The notes beneath the pieces were generated by a model, which was given only the letters and a program-made list of their open reading frames with translations, did not search any database and was not told the DNA's origin. Made by a program: the position numbers and the translations under genes. DNA of 33,415 nt from Deltaproteobacteria bacterium (lineage in GTDB: Bacteria > Myxococcota_A > UBA9160 > SZUA-336). Location of the stretch: contig SMWZ01000089.1 of NCBI GenBank assembly GCA_004356455.1, positions 1 through 33,415 on the forward strand, read 5' to 3'. Below are positions 8,046-15,699 of this stretch, piece by piece; positions within the stretch are counted from its first letter, which is position 1; the number at the start of each line of letters is the position of its first letter.

Positions 8046-8498
8046 ATGGTGCCGCCCCCTGAAGAGATGCTGAGTGCGGGCTATGCGCTCGAGTACACCT
8101 ACACCCGCTCCGTGGGTCCGGCCATCGGTCGCTTCCTGACGGGACTGCGCGAGCGCCGGATCGAGGGCGTCGTGGGCAGCGACGGTCGGGTGATCGTGCC
8201 CCCGACGGGTTACGACCCGCAGACAGGTGAGACGCTCGAGAACTTCGTCGAGGTGGGATCCGCTGGCGTGGTTACCACCTGGGCCTGGGTGAGCGAGCCC
8301 CGTTCCAATCAGCCCCTGCAGCATCCCTTCGCCTGGGCGCTGATCAAGCTGGACGGCGCCGACACCGCCTTGCTGCACGCGGTGGACGCGGGCGACGAGT
8401 CGAGGATGTCGACGGGCATGCGCGTGCGGGCGCGCTGGCGTGAGGAGACCACTGGTCACATTCGCGACCTGGCCTGCTTCGAGCCGGAGGCAGCGTAA
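8046..8498 (+). CDS. DUF35/OB-fold protein lacking the zinc-ribbon cysteines
   Basis: A 150-residue protein. After the lead-in EYTYTRSVGPAIGRFLTGL, the place where DUF35 proteins carry a C-x2-C...C-x2-C zinc ribbon holds GSDGRVIVPPTGYDPQTGE: the backbone pattern (VIVPPTG) is kept but all four Cys are gone. The OB-fold follows (GVVTTWAWVSE ... HPFAWALIKLDGADTALLH ... GMRVRARW). ATG at 8046 follows GAGGAAGAGG; upstream in-frame starts overlap the operator. The stop overlaps the next ATG by one base (TAATG). Together with the next gene it equals one mycobacterial Rv3521-type protein in length, so I infer a split two-module partner for the Ltp4/Ltp3 pair. Confidence 0.8.
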   Translation: MVPPPEEMLSAGYALEYTYTRSVGPAIGRFLTGLRERRIEGVVGSDGRVIVPPTGYDPQTGETLENFVEVGSAGVVTTWAWVSEPRSNQPLQHPFAWALIKLDGADTALLHAVDAGDESRMSTGMRVRARWREETTGHIRDLACFEPEAA

Positions 8499-8992
8499 TG
8501 GAGAACCCGGTCGAAGAGATCCAGACCCCCATCCGCCTCGACTACCAGTACACGGCGGGTGAAGCGACGGCGCGTTTCCTGCGAGGCCTCAAGCAGGGTC
8601 GCATCCTGGGCCAGCGCTGTCCCAGCTGTCGCAACGTGATCGTGCCCGCCCGGGGCGCGTGTGCGCGCTGCGGTGTGGCCACCAAGGAGGAGGTCGAGCT
8701 CCCCGACGTGGGAACCGTGACCACTTTCTGTGTGGTTCACATTCCCGTACCGGGCTCGGCGGTCAAGCCACCCTTCGTGTGCGCGACGATCAAGCTCGAC
8801 GGTGCGGACATCGGGCTCTTCCACCTGGTGGGCGGGATCCCGCCGGACCAGGTGCGGGCGGGCATGCGCGTCAAGGCCCAGTGGAAGCCGCGCGAGGAGT
8901 GGGACTACACGCTCGAGAACATCCTCTACTTCACGCCCATGGATGAGCCGGATGTGGAGCTGGACGATCCCAGGAGCTCCGCCCATGCGTGA
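8498..8992 (+). CDS. DUF35 zinc-ribbon/OB-fold protein, Rv3521-like half
   Basis: A 164-residue protein with the complete DUF35 layout: lead-in DYQYTAGEATARFLRGL, intact zinc ribbon RCPSCRNVIVPARGACARCG (C-x2-C-x10-C-x2-C), then OB-fold with VGTVTTFCVVHIPVPG, PPFVCATIKLDGADIGLFH and GMRVKAQW. DUF35 proteins of this type bind thiolase-fold aldolases and complete their active sites, as in the Ltp2-ChsH2 complex. Coupled to the preceding Zn-less paralogue (TAATG) and overlapping the following ltp4-like gene by 8 bp, so the three are almost certainly made together. Both OB-fold proteins share the LIKLDGAD/TIKLDGAD motif, which indicates an internal duplication. Confidence 0.88.
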   Translation: MENPVEEIQTPIRLDYQYTAGEATARFLRGLKQGRILGQRCPSCRNVIVPARGACARCGVATKEEVELPDVGTVTTFCVVHIPVPGSAVKPPFVCATIKLDGADIGLFHLVGGIPPDQVRAGMRVKAQWKPREEWDYTLENILYFTPMDEPDVELDDPRSSAHA

Positions 8993-10040
8993 CGTCGCGG
9001 TCGTCTCCTTCGCGCAGGCGCCGAACGTGCGCAACGCCGGGGCCATGAACGAGGTCGAGATCCTGATGCCCGTCGTGGCGCAGGCGCTCGAGAAGTCGAC
9101 CCTCACGCTCCAGGAGATCGGCTTCACCTGCTCGGGGAGCTCCGACTACCTGGCGGGCGCGCCTTTCTCGTTCGTGATGGCGATCGATGCCATCGGCGCC
9201 TGGCCGCCCATCTCAGAGTCGCATGTGGAGATGGACGGGGCCTGGGCGCTGTACGAGGCCTGGGTCAAGATCCAGCACGGCGCTGCCGACTCGGCGCTGG
9301 TCTACAGCTTCGGCAAGTCTTCGCCGGGCCAGATCCGCGACGTGCTGGCGCTGCAGCTCGACCCCTACTACATGGCGCCGCTCTGGCCCGACTCGGTGAG
9401 CCTGGCGGCGCTGCAGGCGCGCGCGCTACTCGAGTCGAGCGCGTACGGCGAGAAGGACCTGGCCGAGGTGGCGGCGCGCAGCCGCCGCAACGCCCAATCG
9501 AACCCCAAGGCCCAGCTCGCGGGCGACTTCGATCTGGCCGCGCTGCTGGCCGAGCCCTACCTCGTGTCGCCGCTACGCAAGCACGACTGCCCGCCGATCA
9601 CCGATGGCGCGTCGGCGGTGGTGCTGGCTGCCGGCGATCTCGCGCGCCGGATCTGCGAGCGCCCCGCCTGGATCCGCGGCATCGATCACCGCATCGAGCC
9701 GCACGCGCTGGGCGTGCGCGACCTCACCCGGTCGCCCTCGACCGAGCTGGCCGGCGAGAAGGCAGGCGCGGCGCAGGGTCCGCTCGACCTGGCGGAGCTG
9801 CATGCGCCCTTCACCCACCAGGAGCTGATCCTGCGCGACGCGCTGGGCCTGAAGGAGGGGGTCGAGATCAATCCGTCGGGGGGTGCGCTCGCGGCCAACC
9901 CGGTCATGGCCGCGGGGCTGGCGCGGATCGGAGAGGCGGCCAGCCGCATTCTGTCCGGGTCGGCCAACCGCGCCCTGGCACACGCGACCTCGGGTCCGTG
10001 TCTGCAACAGAACCTGGTCTGTGTGCTGGAGGGTGAGTAG
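8985..10040 (+). CDS. ltp4: Ltp4-like thiolase-fold protein (lipid-transfer protein/aldolase family)
   Basis: A 351-residue thiolase-superfamily protein close in length and position to mycobacterial Ltp4 (Rv3522). ATG at 8985 with AGGAG about eight bases upstream; the frame is open further upstream but overlaps the DUF35 gene. Seen: MRDVAVVSFAQAP N-terminus, CPPITDGASAVVLAAGD, INPSGGALAANPVMAAGLAR, and ATSGPCLQQN near the C terminus. The position of the nucleophilic thiolase Cys reads SHVEMDGAWAL, without Cys, so Claisen chemistry is unlikely and a retro-aldol role, as in Ltp2, is inferred. In Rhodococcus, Ltp3/Ltp4 together with FadD19 are tied to C-24-branched sterol side chains. Directly abuts the ltp3-like gene (TAG-ATG). 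Confidence 0.8.
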   Translation: MRDVAVVSFAQAPNVRNAGAMNEVEILMPVVAQALEKSTLTLQEIGFTCSGSSDYLAGAPFSFVMAIDAIGAWPPISESHVEMDGAWALYEAWVKIQHGAADSALVYSFGKSSPGQIRDVLALQLDPYYMAPLWPDSVSLAALQARALLESSAYGEKDLAEVAARSRRNAQSNPKAQLAGDFDLAALLAEPYLVSPLRKHDCPPITDGASAVVLAAGDLARRICERPAWIRGIDHRIEPHALGVRDLTRSPSTELAGEKAGAAQGPLDLAELHAPFTHQELILRDALGLKEGVEINPSGGALAANPVMAAGLARIGEAASRILSGSANRALAHATSGPCLQQNLVCVLEGE

Positions 10041-11198
10041 ATGGGCGAGCTTTGTGGAGTGGTCGGAATCGGCCAGACCAAGTACGCGTCCAAGCGCGGC
10101 GACCTCTCGATTGCCGGGCTCGTGCGCGAAGCAGGGATTCGGGCGCTGGAGGACGCGGACCTCGACTGGAAGGACATCGATGCCGTCGTGATCGGCAAGG
10201 CGCCTGACATGTTCGAGGGCGTGATGATGCCCGAGCTCTACCTGGCGGATGCCTTGGGTGCGTCGGGCAAGCCCATGCTGCGTGTACACACCGCCGGCAG
10301 CGTCGGTGGGTCGACCTCGATCGTGGCCGCCTCGCTGGTGCAGGCGGGCATCCACGATCGGGTGCTCACCGTGGCCTTCGAGAAGCAGTCGGAATCCAAC
10401 GCCATGTGGGCGCTCTCCTCGAAGCAGCCCTTCTCGCCCCATATCAACGCTGGCGCCGGTGGCTACTTCGCGCCCCACATTCGCACCTACATGCGGCGCT
10501 CGCAGGCGCCCGATCACATCGGCATGCTGGTGGCGCTGAAGGACCGGCTGAACGCGCTCAAGAACCCGTATGCGCACCTTCAGATGGAGGACATCAGCCT
10601 GCAGAAGATCGAGGCCTCGCCCATGCTGTGGGCGCCCATTCGCTACCTGGAGACGTGCCCCTCCTCCGACGGTGCCTGCGCCATGGTGCTGGCGCGCGAG
10701 GCGCTGGCCAAGGACGCGCCGCGACCGCCGGCCTGGCTGGTGGGCACGGCCATGCGCACCGAGCCCACCATGTTTCCAGGGCGCGAGGAAGTCAACCCGC
10801 AGGCGGGCAAGGACTGTGCGGCGGACGTGTATGCGCAGGCCGGGATCACTGACCCGCGCAAGGACATCGACGTGGCCGAGGTCTACGTACCCTTCAGCTG
10901 GTTCGAGCCCATGTGGATGGAGAACCTGGGCTTCGCCGAGGAGGGCACGGGCTGGCAGATGACCGACGAGGGCGCGACCGCGCTCGACGGCGACATGCCG
11001 ATCAATGCCTCGGGCGGCGTGCTCTCCTCCAACCCGATCGGCGCCTCGGGCATGATTCGCTTCGCCGAAGCGGCGCTGCAGGTGCGCGGCATGGCCGGCG
11101 ACCACCAGATCGACGGCGCACGCACGGCCCTGGGCCACGCCTACGGCGGAGGCTCTCAGTACTTCTGCATGTGGATCGTTAGGAGTGAGCGGCCTTAG
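10041..11198 (+). CDS. ltp3: Ltp3-like thiolase-fold protein (steroid aldolase family)
   Basis: A 385-residue SCP-x/thiolase-like protein that closely resembles mycobacterial Ltp3 (Rv3523) as I recall it, especially GVVGIGQTKYASKRGD, DIDAVVIGKAPDMFEGV, LRVHTAGSVGGSTS and VAFEKQSESNAMW. The nucleophile-Cys position is HTAGSVGG, so there is no classical thiolase Cys; the C-terminal half keeps NASGGVLSSNPIGASG and GHAYGGGSQYF. Probably forms a hetero-complex with the Ltp4-like and DUF35 proteins encoded immediately upstream, and catalyses a C-C cleavage in the side chain. It is the last gene of the plus-strand operon that starts at the KstR-like box. Confidence 0.85.
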   Translation: MGELCGVVGIGQTKYASKRGDLSIAGLVREAGIRALEDADLDWKDIDAVVIGKAPDMFEGVMMPELYLADALGASGKPMLRVHTAGSVGGSTSIVAASLVQAGIHDRVLTVAFEKQSESNAMWALSSKQPFSPHINAGAGGYFAPHIRTYMRRSQAPDHIGMLVALKDRLNALKNPYAHLQMEDISLQKIEASPMLWAPIRYLETCPSSDGACAMVLAREALAKDAPRPPAWLVGTAMRTEPTMFPGREEVNPQAGKDCAADVYAQAGITDPRKDIDVAEVYVPFSWFEPMWMENLGFAEEGTGWQMTDEGATALDGDMPINASGGVLSSNPIGASGMIRFAEAALQVRGMAGDHQIDGARTALGHAYGGGSQYFCMWIVRSERP

Positions 11199-11212
11199 CG
11201 AGCCGAATTTAC

Positions 11213-11243
11213 TTGACGGCGCAGGGAAAAGTGTCGCTAAATA
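11213..11243 (+). promoter_or_regulatory. Possible promoter of the Kazal-domain gene
   Basis: TTGACG at 11213-11218 is a good -35 match; the best -10 candidate, TAAATA (11238-11243), is only fair and the spacer is 19 bp. This would place the transcript start just upstream of the ATG at 11256. Confidence 0.3.
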
Positions 11244-11255
11244 CACGCAAGAGTC

Positions 11256-12329
11256 ATGCTCCTCTTCTCCCTTCCCATCGTCCTTGCTTTCAGTCTCTTA
11301 GCGTTCTGCTTCCCCCCGGACAGCCGCGCTCAGAGCGTAATCCCGACTCTCGCTTCAGCGATCTGTGAGCTGCGTCCGAGCTGCGAGGACCGCTGCCGCG
11401 AGCACTCCGAGAAGCGCTTCAAGCGCTGTGTCGAGCGCGCTGAGGAACCCGAGGCCTGCGCCGAGCGGGCGCGCGCGATCTTCGTCGCTTGCAGCGAGGA
11501 GAACTGCCAGCGCGATCCCGACTGCAAGCGGCGCTGCCGAGGCCATGCCAGAGCCTTTCGTCGGCACTGCGTTGAAGAGGGTCATGCGCGTATCGCGTGT
11601 ACCGAGCGCGCGCGTGCGGTGCGCCGGGTCTGTGTGGAGGAGAAGTGCGAGCCGGAGCCGACCTGTGAGGAGCGCTGCAAGCTCCATTCCCGGCAGTTCC
11701 TGCGGCGCTGTGTCGAGGAGGGCGATGACCCTCTGGCTTGCACGGAGGCTGCCGAAGCCCAGTTTGCCTCGTGCGTAGAGGAGCGCTGTCAGCTCTGCCT
11801 CTGTCCCCAGGTCTTCGACCCCGTGTGTGGCGTGGACGGCAACAGCTACGACAACGTCTGTTTTGCGCGCTGCGCGCGGGTGGAGGTCGCCCACGAAGGC
11901 CCGTGTGAGGGCGGGTGTGAGTGCAACCGCGACTGCCCGGATACTCAGGTCTGCCGCGAAAAGGGTGCCTGCCAGCCCCCGTGCGGGCTGCTTTGCTTCG
12001 TGGCAGACCCGGTTTGCGGCTCGGACGGGGTTACCTATATCTGCGGAGAGCAGGACGCGGCCTGCCACGGTGTGAGCGTGCTGCACAACGGCCCTTGCGC
12101 GCCCGTCTGCCGAGAGGACGGGGACTGTCATGTAGGTGCCCTGTGCAACGACTCATCGGAGCTCTGCACGGACCCCTGCGGCTGCGCCGATTTCTGCGGA
12201 TCCTGTATCTGCCTGCAGGTCTTCGACCCGGTGTGCGCTGCGGACGGAAGGACCTATGGCAACGCCTGTGAGGCGCGCTGTGCCCATGTCGAGGTGGTCC
12301 GTCCGGGTCCTTGCGAGCCCCACCCGTAG
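11256..12329 (+). CDS. Secreted protein with three six-Cys repeats and three Kazal-like domains
   Basis: A 357-residue protein with a signal peptide (hydrophobic LLFSLPIVLAFSLLAFCF, cleavage near SRAQ at 23-26). Residues 43-178 are three perfect 47-residue repeats with spacing C-x3-C-x10-C-x9-C-x10-C-x4-C (Cys at 43,47,58,68,79,84; 90,94,105,115,126,131; 137,141,152,162,173,178), rich in Arg and Glu and probably helical hairpins. Kazal-like domains follow at about 182-217, 243-281 and 318-353, each with DPVC...DG.(S/T)Y....C....C....GPC. Kazal domains inhibit serine proteases; here they may serve as inhibitors or extracellular modules. Base composition matches the neighbours. Context gives no link to sterol degradation. 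Confidence 0.85.
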   Translation: MLLFSLPIVLAFSLLAFCFPPDSRAQSVIPTLASAICELRPSCEDRCREHSEKRFKRCVERAEEPEACAERARAIFVACSEENCQRDPDCKRRCRGHARAFRRHCVEEGHARIACTERARAVRRVCVEEKCEPEPTCEERCKLHSRQFLRRCVEEGDDPLACTEAAEAQFASCVEERCQLCLCPQVFDPVCGVDGNSYDNVCFARCARVEVAHEGPCEGGCECNRDCPDTQVCREKGACQPPCGLLCFVADPVCGSDGVTYICGEQDAACHGVSVLHNGPCAPVCREDGDCHVGALCNDSSELCTDPCGCADFCGSCICLQVFDPVCAADGRTYGNACEARCAHVEVVRPGPCEPHP

Positions 12330-12382
12330 CTCGCTAGCTCCTCGCGCCCTTGGTGGTACAGTCGCCGGCCGTGGTCGAACGG

Positions 12383-13783
12383 ATGTCCAGCGCGCGCCGG
12401 CTTGCTTACGCCCTCGGGGTGGGCGGCTACCAGATCGGCGACCGCGTCGTCATTGCGATCGCCCTCTACTACTACCTTCCTCCGCCGGACCGCGGTCTCG
12501 TTCCGCAGGTCTCGCAGGAGATCTTCCTGGGCGTGCTCACGGCCTTTGGTGCCGCGATGCTCGTGGGCCGCATCTTCGACTCCATCGCTGATCCCCTGGT
12601 CGGGTACAGCTCGGACCGCTCCCGCTCACGGCTTGGCCGGCGGCGCAGCTTTCTCATCTACGGGATCGTTCCCATGCTGGTGCTGCCGGCGCTGCTCTTC
12701 TGGCCCCCGGGTGTACCCGGCAGCGCGCTCAACGGCGTCACCCTGGCCGTGCTCCTGGCCGGCTACTTCATCGCGTTCACGGTCTACGTGGCGCCCTACC
12801 TGGCGCTGTTCCCGGAGCTGGCTACCGATGCCGGCGACCGAGTTCGTCTCGCGACCCTGCTCGGGAGGGTCTCCTTTCCCGTGGTCGTCGTCTACGGCGC
12901 GGCCTGGCCCTACGGCATCGAGCTGGGTCGTGAGCTGGGCCTCTCCTCGCAAGACGCGATACGCGCGGTCGTAGTCGGGTCTCTGCTGATCGCGTTCGTG
13001 CTCTGCCTGCTGCCGATCCTGGCAGTGGACGAGCGGCGCTTCACCAGCACTGTCTCCTCCGAGCTGCCGTTCCGGCAAGCGATCGTGCGCACGTTCTCGA
13101 ACCGACCGTTCCTGCTCTACCTGGGGGCCGAGCTGCTGTTCGTCCTCGGCACAACCCTGATGGCGCCCATTCCGATCTACTACTCGACCGTCATCCTGGG
13201 TCGCAGCGAGGGCTTTGCCGCCACCATGACGCTGGCCTTCTTCGGCACCGCCCTGATCGGCTTTCTCCTCATCGGCCGCGTAACGGATCGCATCGGCGCG
13301 CGCCGCGGCATGATCGCATGCAATCTCATCTTCGCCGCGGCGGTGGGCTCGCTGGGCTTGCTGCGGCCCGATGTCCCCGGCGGCCCGAACGACGGCACAA
13401 ATCTGATCCTCCTGTTCTCGGCCATGGCCACGCTCGGCATCGCGGTGCCCGGCTTCCTGGTCCTCCCCTACGTGATCATCGGCCAGGTCATCGACTACGA
13501 CACCGTGCAGACGGGCTCGAATCGCTCCGCGATGTACTTCGGGATGCAGGGCTTCCTGATCAAGTGGATGTATGGGATCGCGGGTGCTCTGATCGCGTTC
13601 TTGTTCGTGCGCTATGGCAACAGCCCGGAGCAGCCGCTGGGGGTGCTGTTGCTCGGACCGCTTGGGGCGCTGGCGTGCCTGCTCTCCGCGCTCGTGCTCG
13701 TGTTCTACCCGGAGCGCCGCGTGCTGGCGGTCGTGGCCCGTCGGGGAAGCTCCGCCGAGGTAGAGGGGCGTCTCCGCCCTTAG
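12383..13783 (+). CDS. MFS transporter, glycoside-pentoside-hexuronide (GPH)-like
   Basis: A 466-residue multi-spanning membrane protein with about 12 hydrophobic segments. The GPH/MFS_2 layout is visible: RRLAYALGVGGYQIGD at the N terminus, GRIFDSIADPLVGYSSDRS followed by RSRLGRRRSFL between helices 2 and 3 (the D-P..G..SD.....GRRRP-type loop), and a second-half loop at RVTDRIGARRG. The family imports sugars, but homologues exist for other solutes; the substrate is unknown. I used the ATG at 12383; GTG 12371 or TTG 12350 are alternatives and none has a good ribosome-binding site. It lies between sterol operons but has no KstR-like box of its own. Its stop overlaps the convergent CHASE2 gene by 4 bp. 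Confidence 0.82.
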   Translation: MSSARRLAYALGVGGYQIGDRVVIAIALYYYLPPPDRGLVPQVSQEIFLGVLTAFGAAMLVGRIFDSIADPLVGYSSDRSRSRLGRRRSFLIYGIVPMLVLPALLFWPPGVPGSALNGVTLAVLLAGYFIAFTVYVAPYLALFPELATDAGDRVRLATLLGRVSFPVVVVYGAAWPYGIELGRELGLSSQDAIRAVVVGSLLIAFVLCLLPILAVDERRFTSTVSSELPFRQAIVRTFSNRPFLLYLGAELLFVLGTTLMAPIPIYYSTVILGRSEGFAATMTLAFFGTALIGFLLIGRVTDRIGARRGMIACNLIFAAAVGSLGLLRPDVPGGPNDGTNLILLFSAMATLGIAVPGFLVLPYVIIGQVIDYDTVQTGSNRSAMYFGMQGFLIKWMYGIAGALIAFLFVRYGNSPEQPLGVLLLGPLGALACLLSALVLVFYPERRVLAVVARRGSSAEVEGRLRP

Positions 13784-14646
13784 CGCCAGGTTTGCTGGGA
13801 CGCCGCAGCGTATTCGGCCAGCAGCGTGCGGGCGGCCAGCGCTTGGATGTAGAGACCCGGCTGGTTGGGGCCGAGCGGGGTCGTCCACACATCCTGGAAG
13901 CGGCTCGCCGTTCCTCCGATGAAGACGATGCGGCCGGCCACGGCGCCGGGGTCGAAACGACCCTGGATCACATCGTCCATGGGAATGCTGGGGATCGGCG
14001 TGTTCGCCCACCTGTAGTCGATCGCGAAGCGCCGCGTGTCGCTGGGCACCGGGTCCTGGCCCAGGGCCAGGGCCACCGCAGCCTGGCTCAGAGAGGGCAG
14101 CGCGTGCGCGGCGATGCGATGGTCGCGCATGCCATGGCGCACGATCCCGTCCCTGTCGACGTCGTAGAGCAGGTGTCCGATGGCCGCGGCACCGATCCAG
14201 AACTCGGGCGCGGGCAGCCTGACGCGCTCGCCTTCACCATCCCGGCTCTCCCGGTGGGCCGCCAGCACGACCCGGCGCGACTGCTTGATGGCGCGGGCGA
14301 ATGCCATGTCGTTGCGACGCTCGCGGCGCTCGGAGAAGTCGAAGCTGAAGGCCAGAACCTCTGCGCCCGCAGCCTCGAGTCGATACACGATCTCGGCGAA
14401 GCGGCCGCGCGGCCAGGGCCAGGGCTGCTCGCTCGACTGCAGGCTCTGCTCATCCAGGCTGACGATGGCCACGTCGGGAAAGTGGGCCGGGAGGGGTGGC
14501 GGCGAGCCCTCCGCTACACGGCTGAACGAGGGGGTCCACGGAAACCTGCCGAACGAAAGGATGCCGCACGAGATCGACATGACGACGGAGGTTGCCGCCG
14601 CCGCCGCGGCGATCACGATGCCGCGCTTGACGCGTCGCTCCACCAC
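13780..14646 (-). CDS. CHASE2-domain protein without an output domain
   Basis: A 288-residue protein. An N-terminal membrane anchor (about residues 8-30) is followed by an extracytoplasmic CHASE2 sensor domain: VAIVSLDEQSLQ, WPWPRGRFAEIVYRLEAAGAEVLAFSFDFSE, IGHLLYDVDRDGIVRH, GRIVFIGGTASRFQDVWTTPLG, LYIQALAARTLL. In typical proteins CHASE2 is followed by three membrane helices and a cyclase, kinase or GGDEF domain; here the chain ends after AASQQTWR. It may be a stand-alone sensor, act on a partner, or be a truncated gene. Start is GTG at 14646 (or 14643); an in-frame stop lies just upstream and the ribosome-binding site is weak. Confidence 0.75.
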   Translation of the reverse strand: MVERRVKRGIVIAAAAAATSVVMSISCGILSFGRFPWTPSFSRVAEGSPPPLPAHFPDVAIVSLDEQSLQSSEQPWPWPRGRFAEIVYRLEAAGAEVLAFSFDFSERRERRNDMAFARAIKQSRRVVLAAHRESRDGEGERVRLPAPEFWIGAAAIGHLLYDVDRDGIVRHGMRDHRIAAHALPSLSQAAVALALGQDPVPSDTRRFAIDYRWANTPIPSIPMDDVIQGRFDPGAVAGRIVFIGGTASRFQDVWTTPLGPNQPGLYIQALAARTLLAEYAAASQQTWR

Positions 14647-14755
14647 CTGCGCTCAATCGGCAGGGGTGGCGTCGAACCTGAGCTGCTCTCGCGTGCTTTT
14701 CACTCGAGCCTTCAACGGTATGCAGCGCATTGTGGTCAGGGCGGACCGCGCTGGC

Positions 14756-15553
14756 TCAACGTCCCTTGAAGTTGGGCTTGCGCTTCTGCGCGAAGGCCTT
14801 GGGACCCTCACGCGCGTCCTCGGTCGCAAAGATGGGCAGTCCGATCTCGAGCTCGCGCGCGAGGGCATCCTCCTCCGAAAGTCCCTCGGTCTCGCGTAGC
14901 GAACGCAGGATCGCCTTTACGGCCAAAGGCCCGTTTTCTGCGATCACCTCGGCGATCTTTCGGGCTTCGGCCAAGGCCTGACCATCTGGGACGACGCGGC
15001 CGATCAGGCCGATGTTGAGCGCCTCTTGCGCGGAGATCTGCTGTCCTGTGAGTAGAAGCTCCGCGGCGCGCGTGAAGGGGATCTGTCTCCGTAGACGCAC
15101 CGTCGAGCCACCCACCGGAAACAGCGACCAGCGCACCTCCGCCACGCCGAAGCGGGCGCTCTCAGCTGCGACCCGGATCTCAGTGGCCTGCAGGATCTCG
15201 GTACCGCCTGCCACCGCATAGCCCTCGACCGCAGCGATGATGGGTTTTTGCGGTCGGTTGTGGCGCAGCAGCGCCTGCCAGTGGAGGTCTCCCACCTCTT
15301 CGAAGCGCTTCTTCATCTCGGGCGAGGTCTGCTCCTGGTGCATGGCCTTGAGGTCGGCACCTGAGCAGAAGTGACCGCCGGCCCCCGTGAGGATGGCCAC
15401 ACGCAGCTCGTCGTCCGCGTCCAACTGGCGCCAGGCGTCGTACATGGCGATCAGCATCTCGGGGCTCAGGGCGTTGCGGGCCTCGGGACGGTTCAGGGTG
15501 ACCGTCAGCAGATGGCCCTCCTTCTCGACGATGGCGTGTCGCGGATCGCTCAT
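14756..15553 (-). CDS. echA19: Steroid enoyl-CoA hydratase, EchA19-like
   Basis: A 265-residue crotonase-fold enzyme that hydrates the 2-enoyl-CoA of the sterol side chain. Strong resemblance to mycobacterial EchA19 (Rv3516): NRPEARNALSPEM, ILTGAGGHFCSGADLKA (oxyanion hole), AVEGYAVAGGTEILQ (first catalytic Glu), FGVAEVRWSLFPVGGSTVRL (second Glu), VVPDGQALAEA and the C-terminal PKAFAQKRKPNFKGR. Both catalytic Glu are present. Start ATG 15553 follows GGAGG; an upstream TTG in frame (15613) would run through the operator. Divergent from the cyp125-like gene across two KstR-like boxes. Confidence 0.88.
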   Translation of the reverse strand: MSDPRHAIVEKEGHLLTVTLNRPEARNALSPEMLIAMYDAWRQLDADDELRVAILTGAGGHFCSGADLKAMHQEQTSPEMKKRFEEVGDLHWQALLRHNRPQKPIIAAVEGYAVAGGTEILQATEIRVAAESARFGVAEVRWSLFPVGGSTVRLRRQIPFTRAAELLLTGQQISAQEALNIGLIGRVVPDGQALAEARKIAEVIAENGPLAVKAILRSLRETEGLSEEDALARELEIGLPIFATEDAREGPKAFAQKRKPNFKGR

Positions 15554-15586
15554 GCTTGCCTCCGGCGAACTCGGCTCAGAGCGGAT

Positions 15587-15600
15587 TAGAACAGGTTCTA
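15587..15600. promoter_or_regulatory. KstR-like operator (box 2)
   Basis: Perfect palindromic arms TAGAAC-AG-GTTCTA; matches TNNAACNNGTTNNA at every defined base. It lies 34 bp upstream of the echA19-like ATG and 44 bp (centre to centre) from box 3. Confidence 0.85.
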
Positions 15601-15630
15601 GCGAGGCTGCCAAGCGCTTGCGAGCCCCAC

Positions 15631-15644
15631 TAGAACGTGTTCTA
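15631..15644. promoter_or_regulatory. KstR-like operator (box 3)
   Basis: TAGAAC-GT-GTTCTA, within ACTAGAACGTGTTCTA, essentially the ideal actinobacterial KstR site. It lies 55 bp upstream of the cyp125-like ATG (15700). The centre-to-centre distance to box 2 is about four helical turns, so both dimers could bind one DNA face, one per divergent gene. Confidence 0.88.
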
Positions 15645-15699
15645 CTTGGCTTTCGAGGCGCCTCGGCCGGGTCCGGGTCGCACGCGCGGAGGTTCGTGG

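Noticed and set aside
11256..14646. Mobile element or genomic island insertion between ltp3 and echA19
   Set aside because: No transposase, integrase, terminal repeats or tRNA is visible and base composition looks like the neighbours. Simply unrelated host genes on present evidence.
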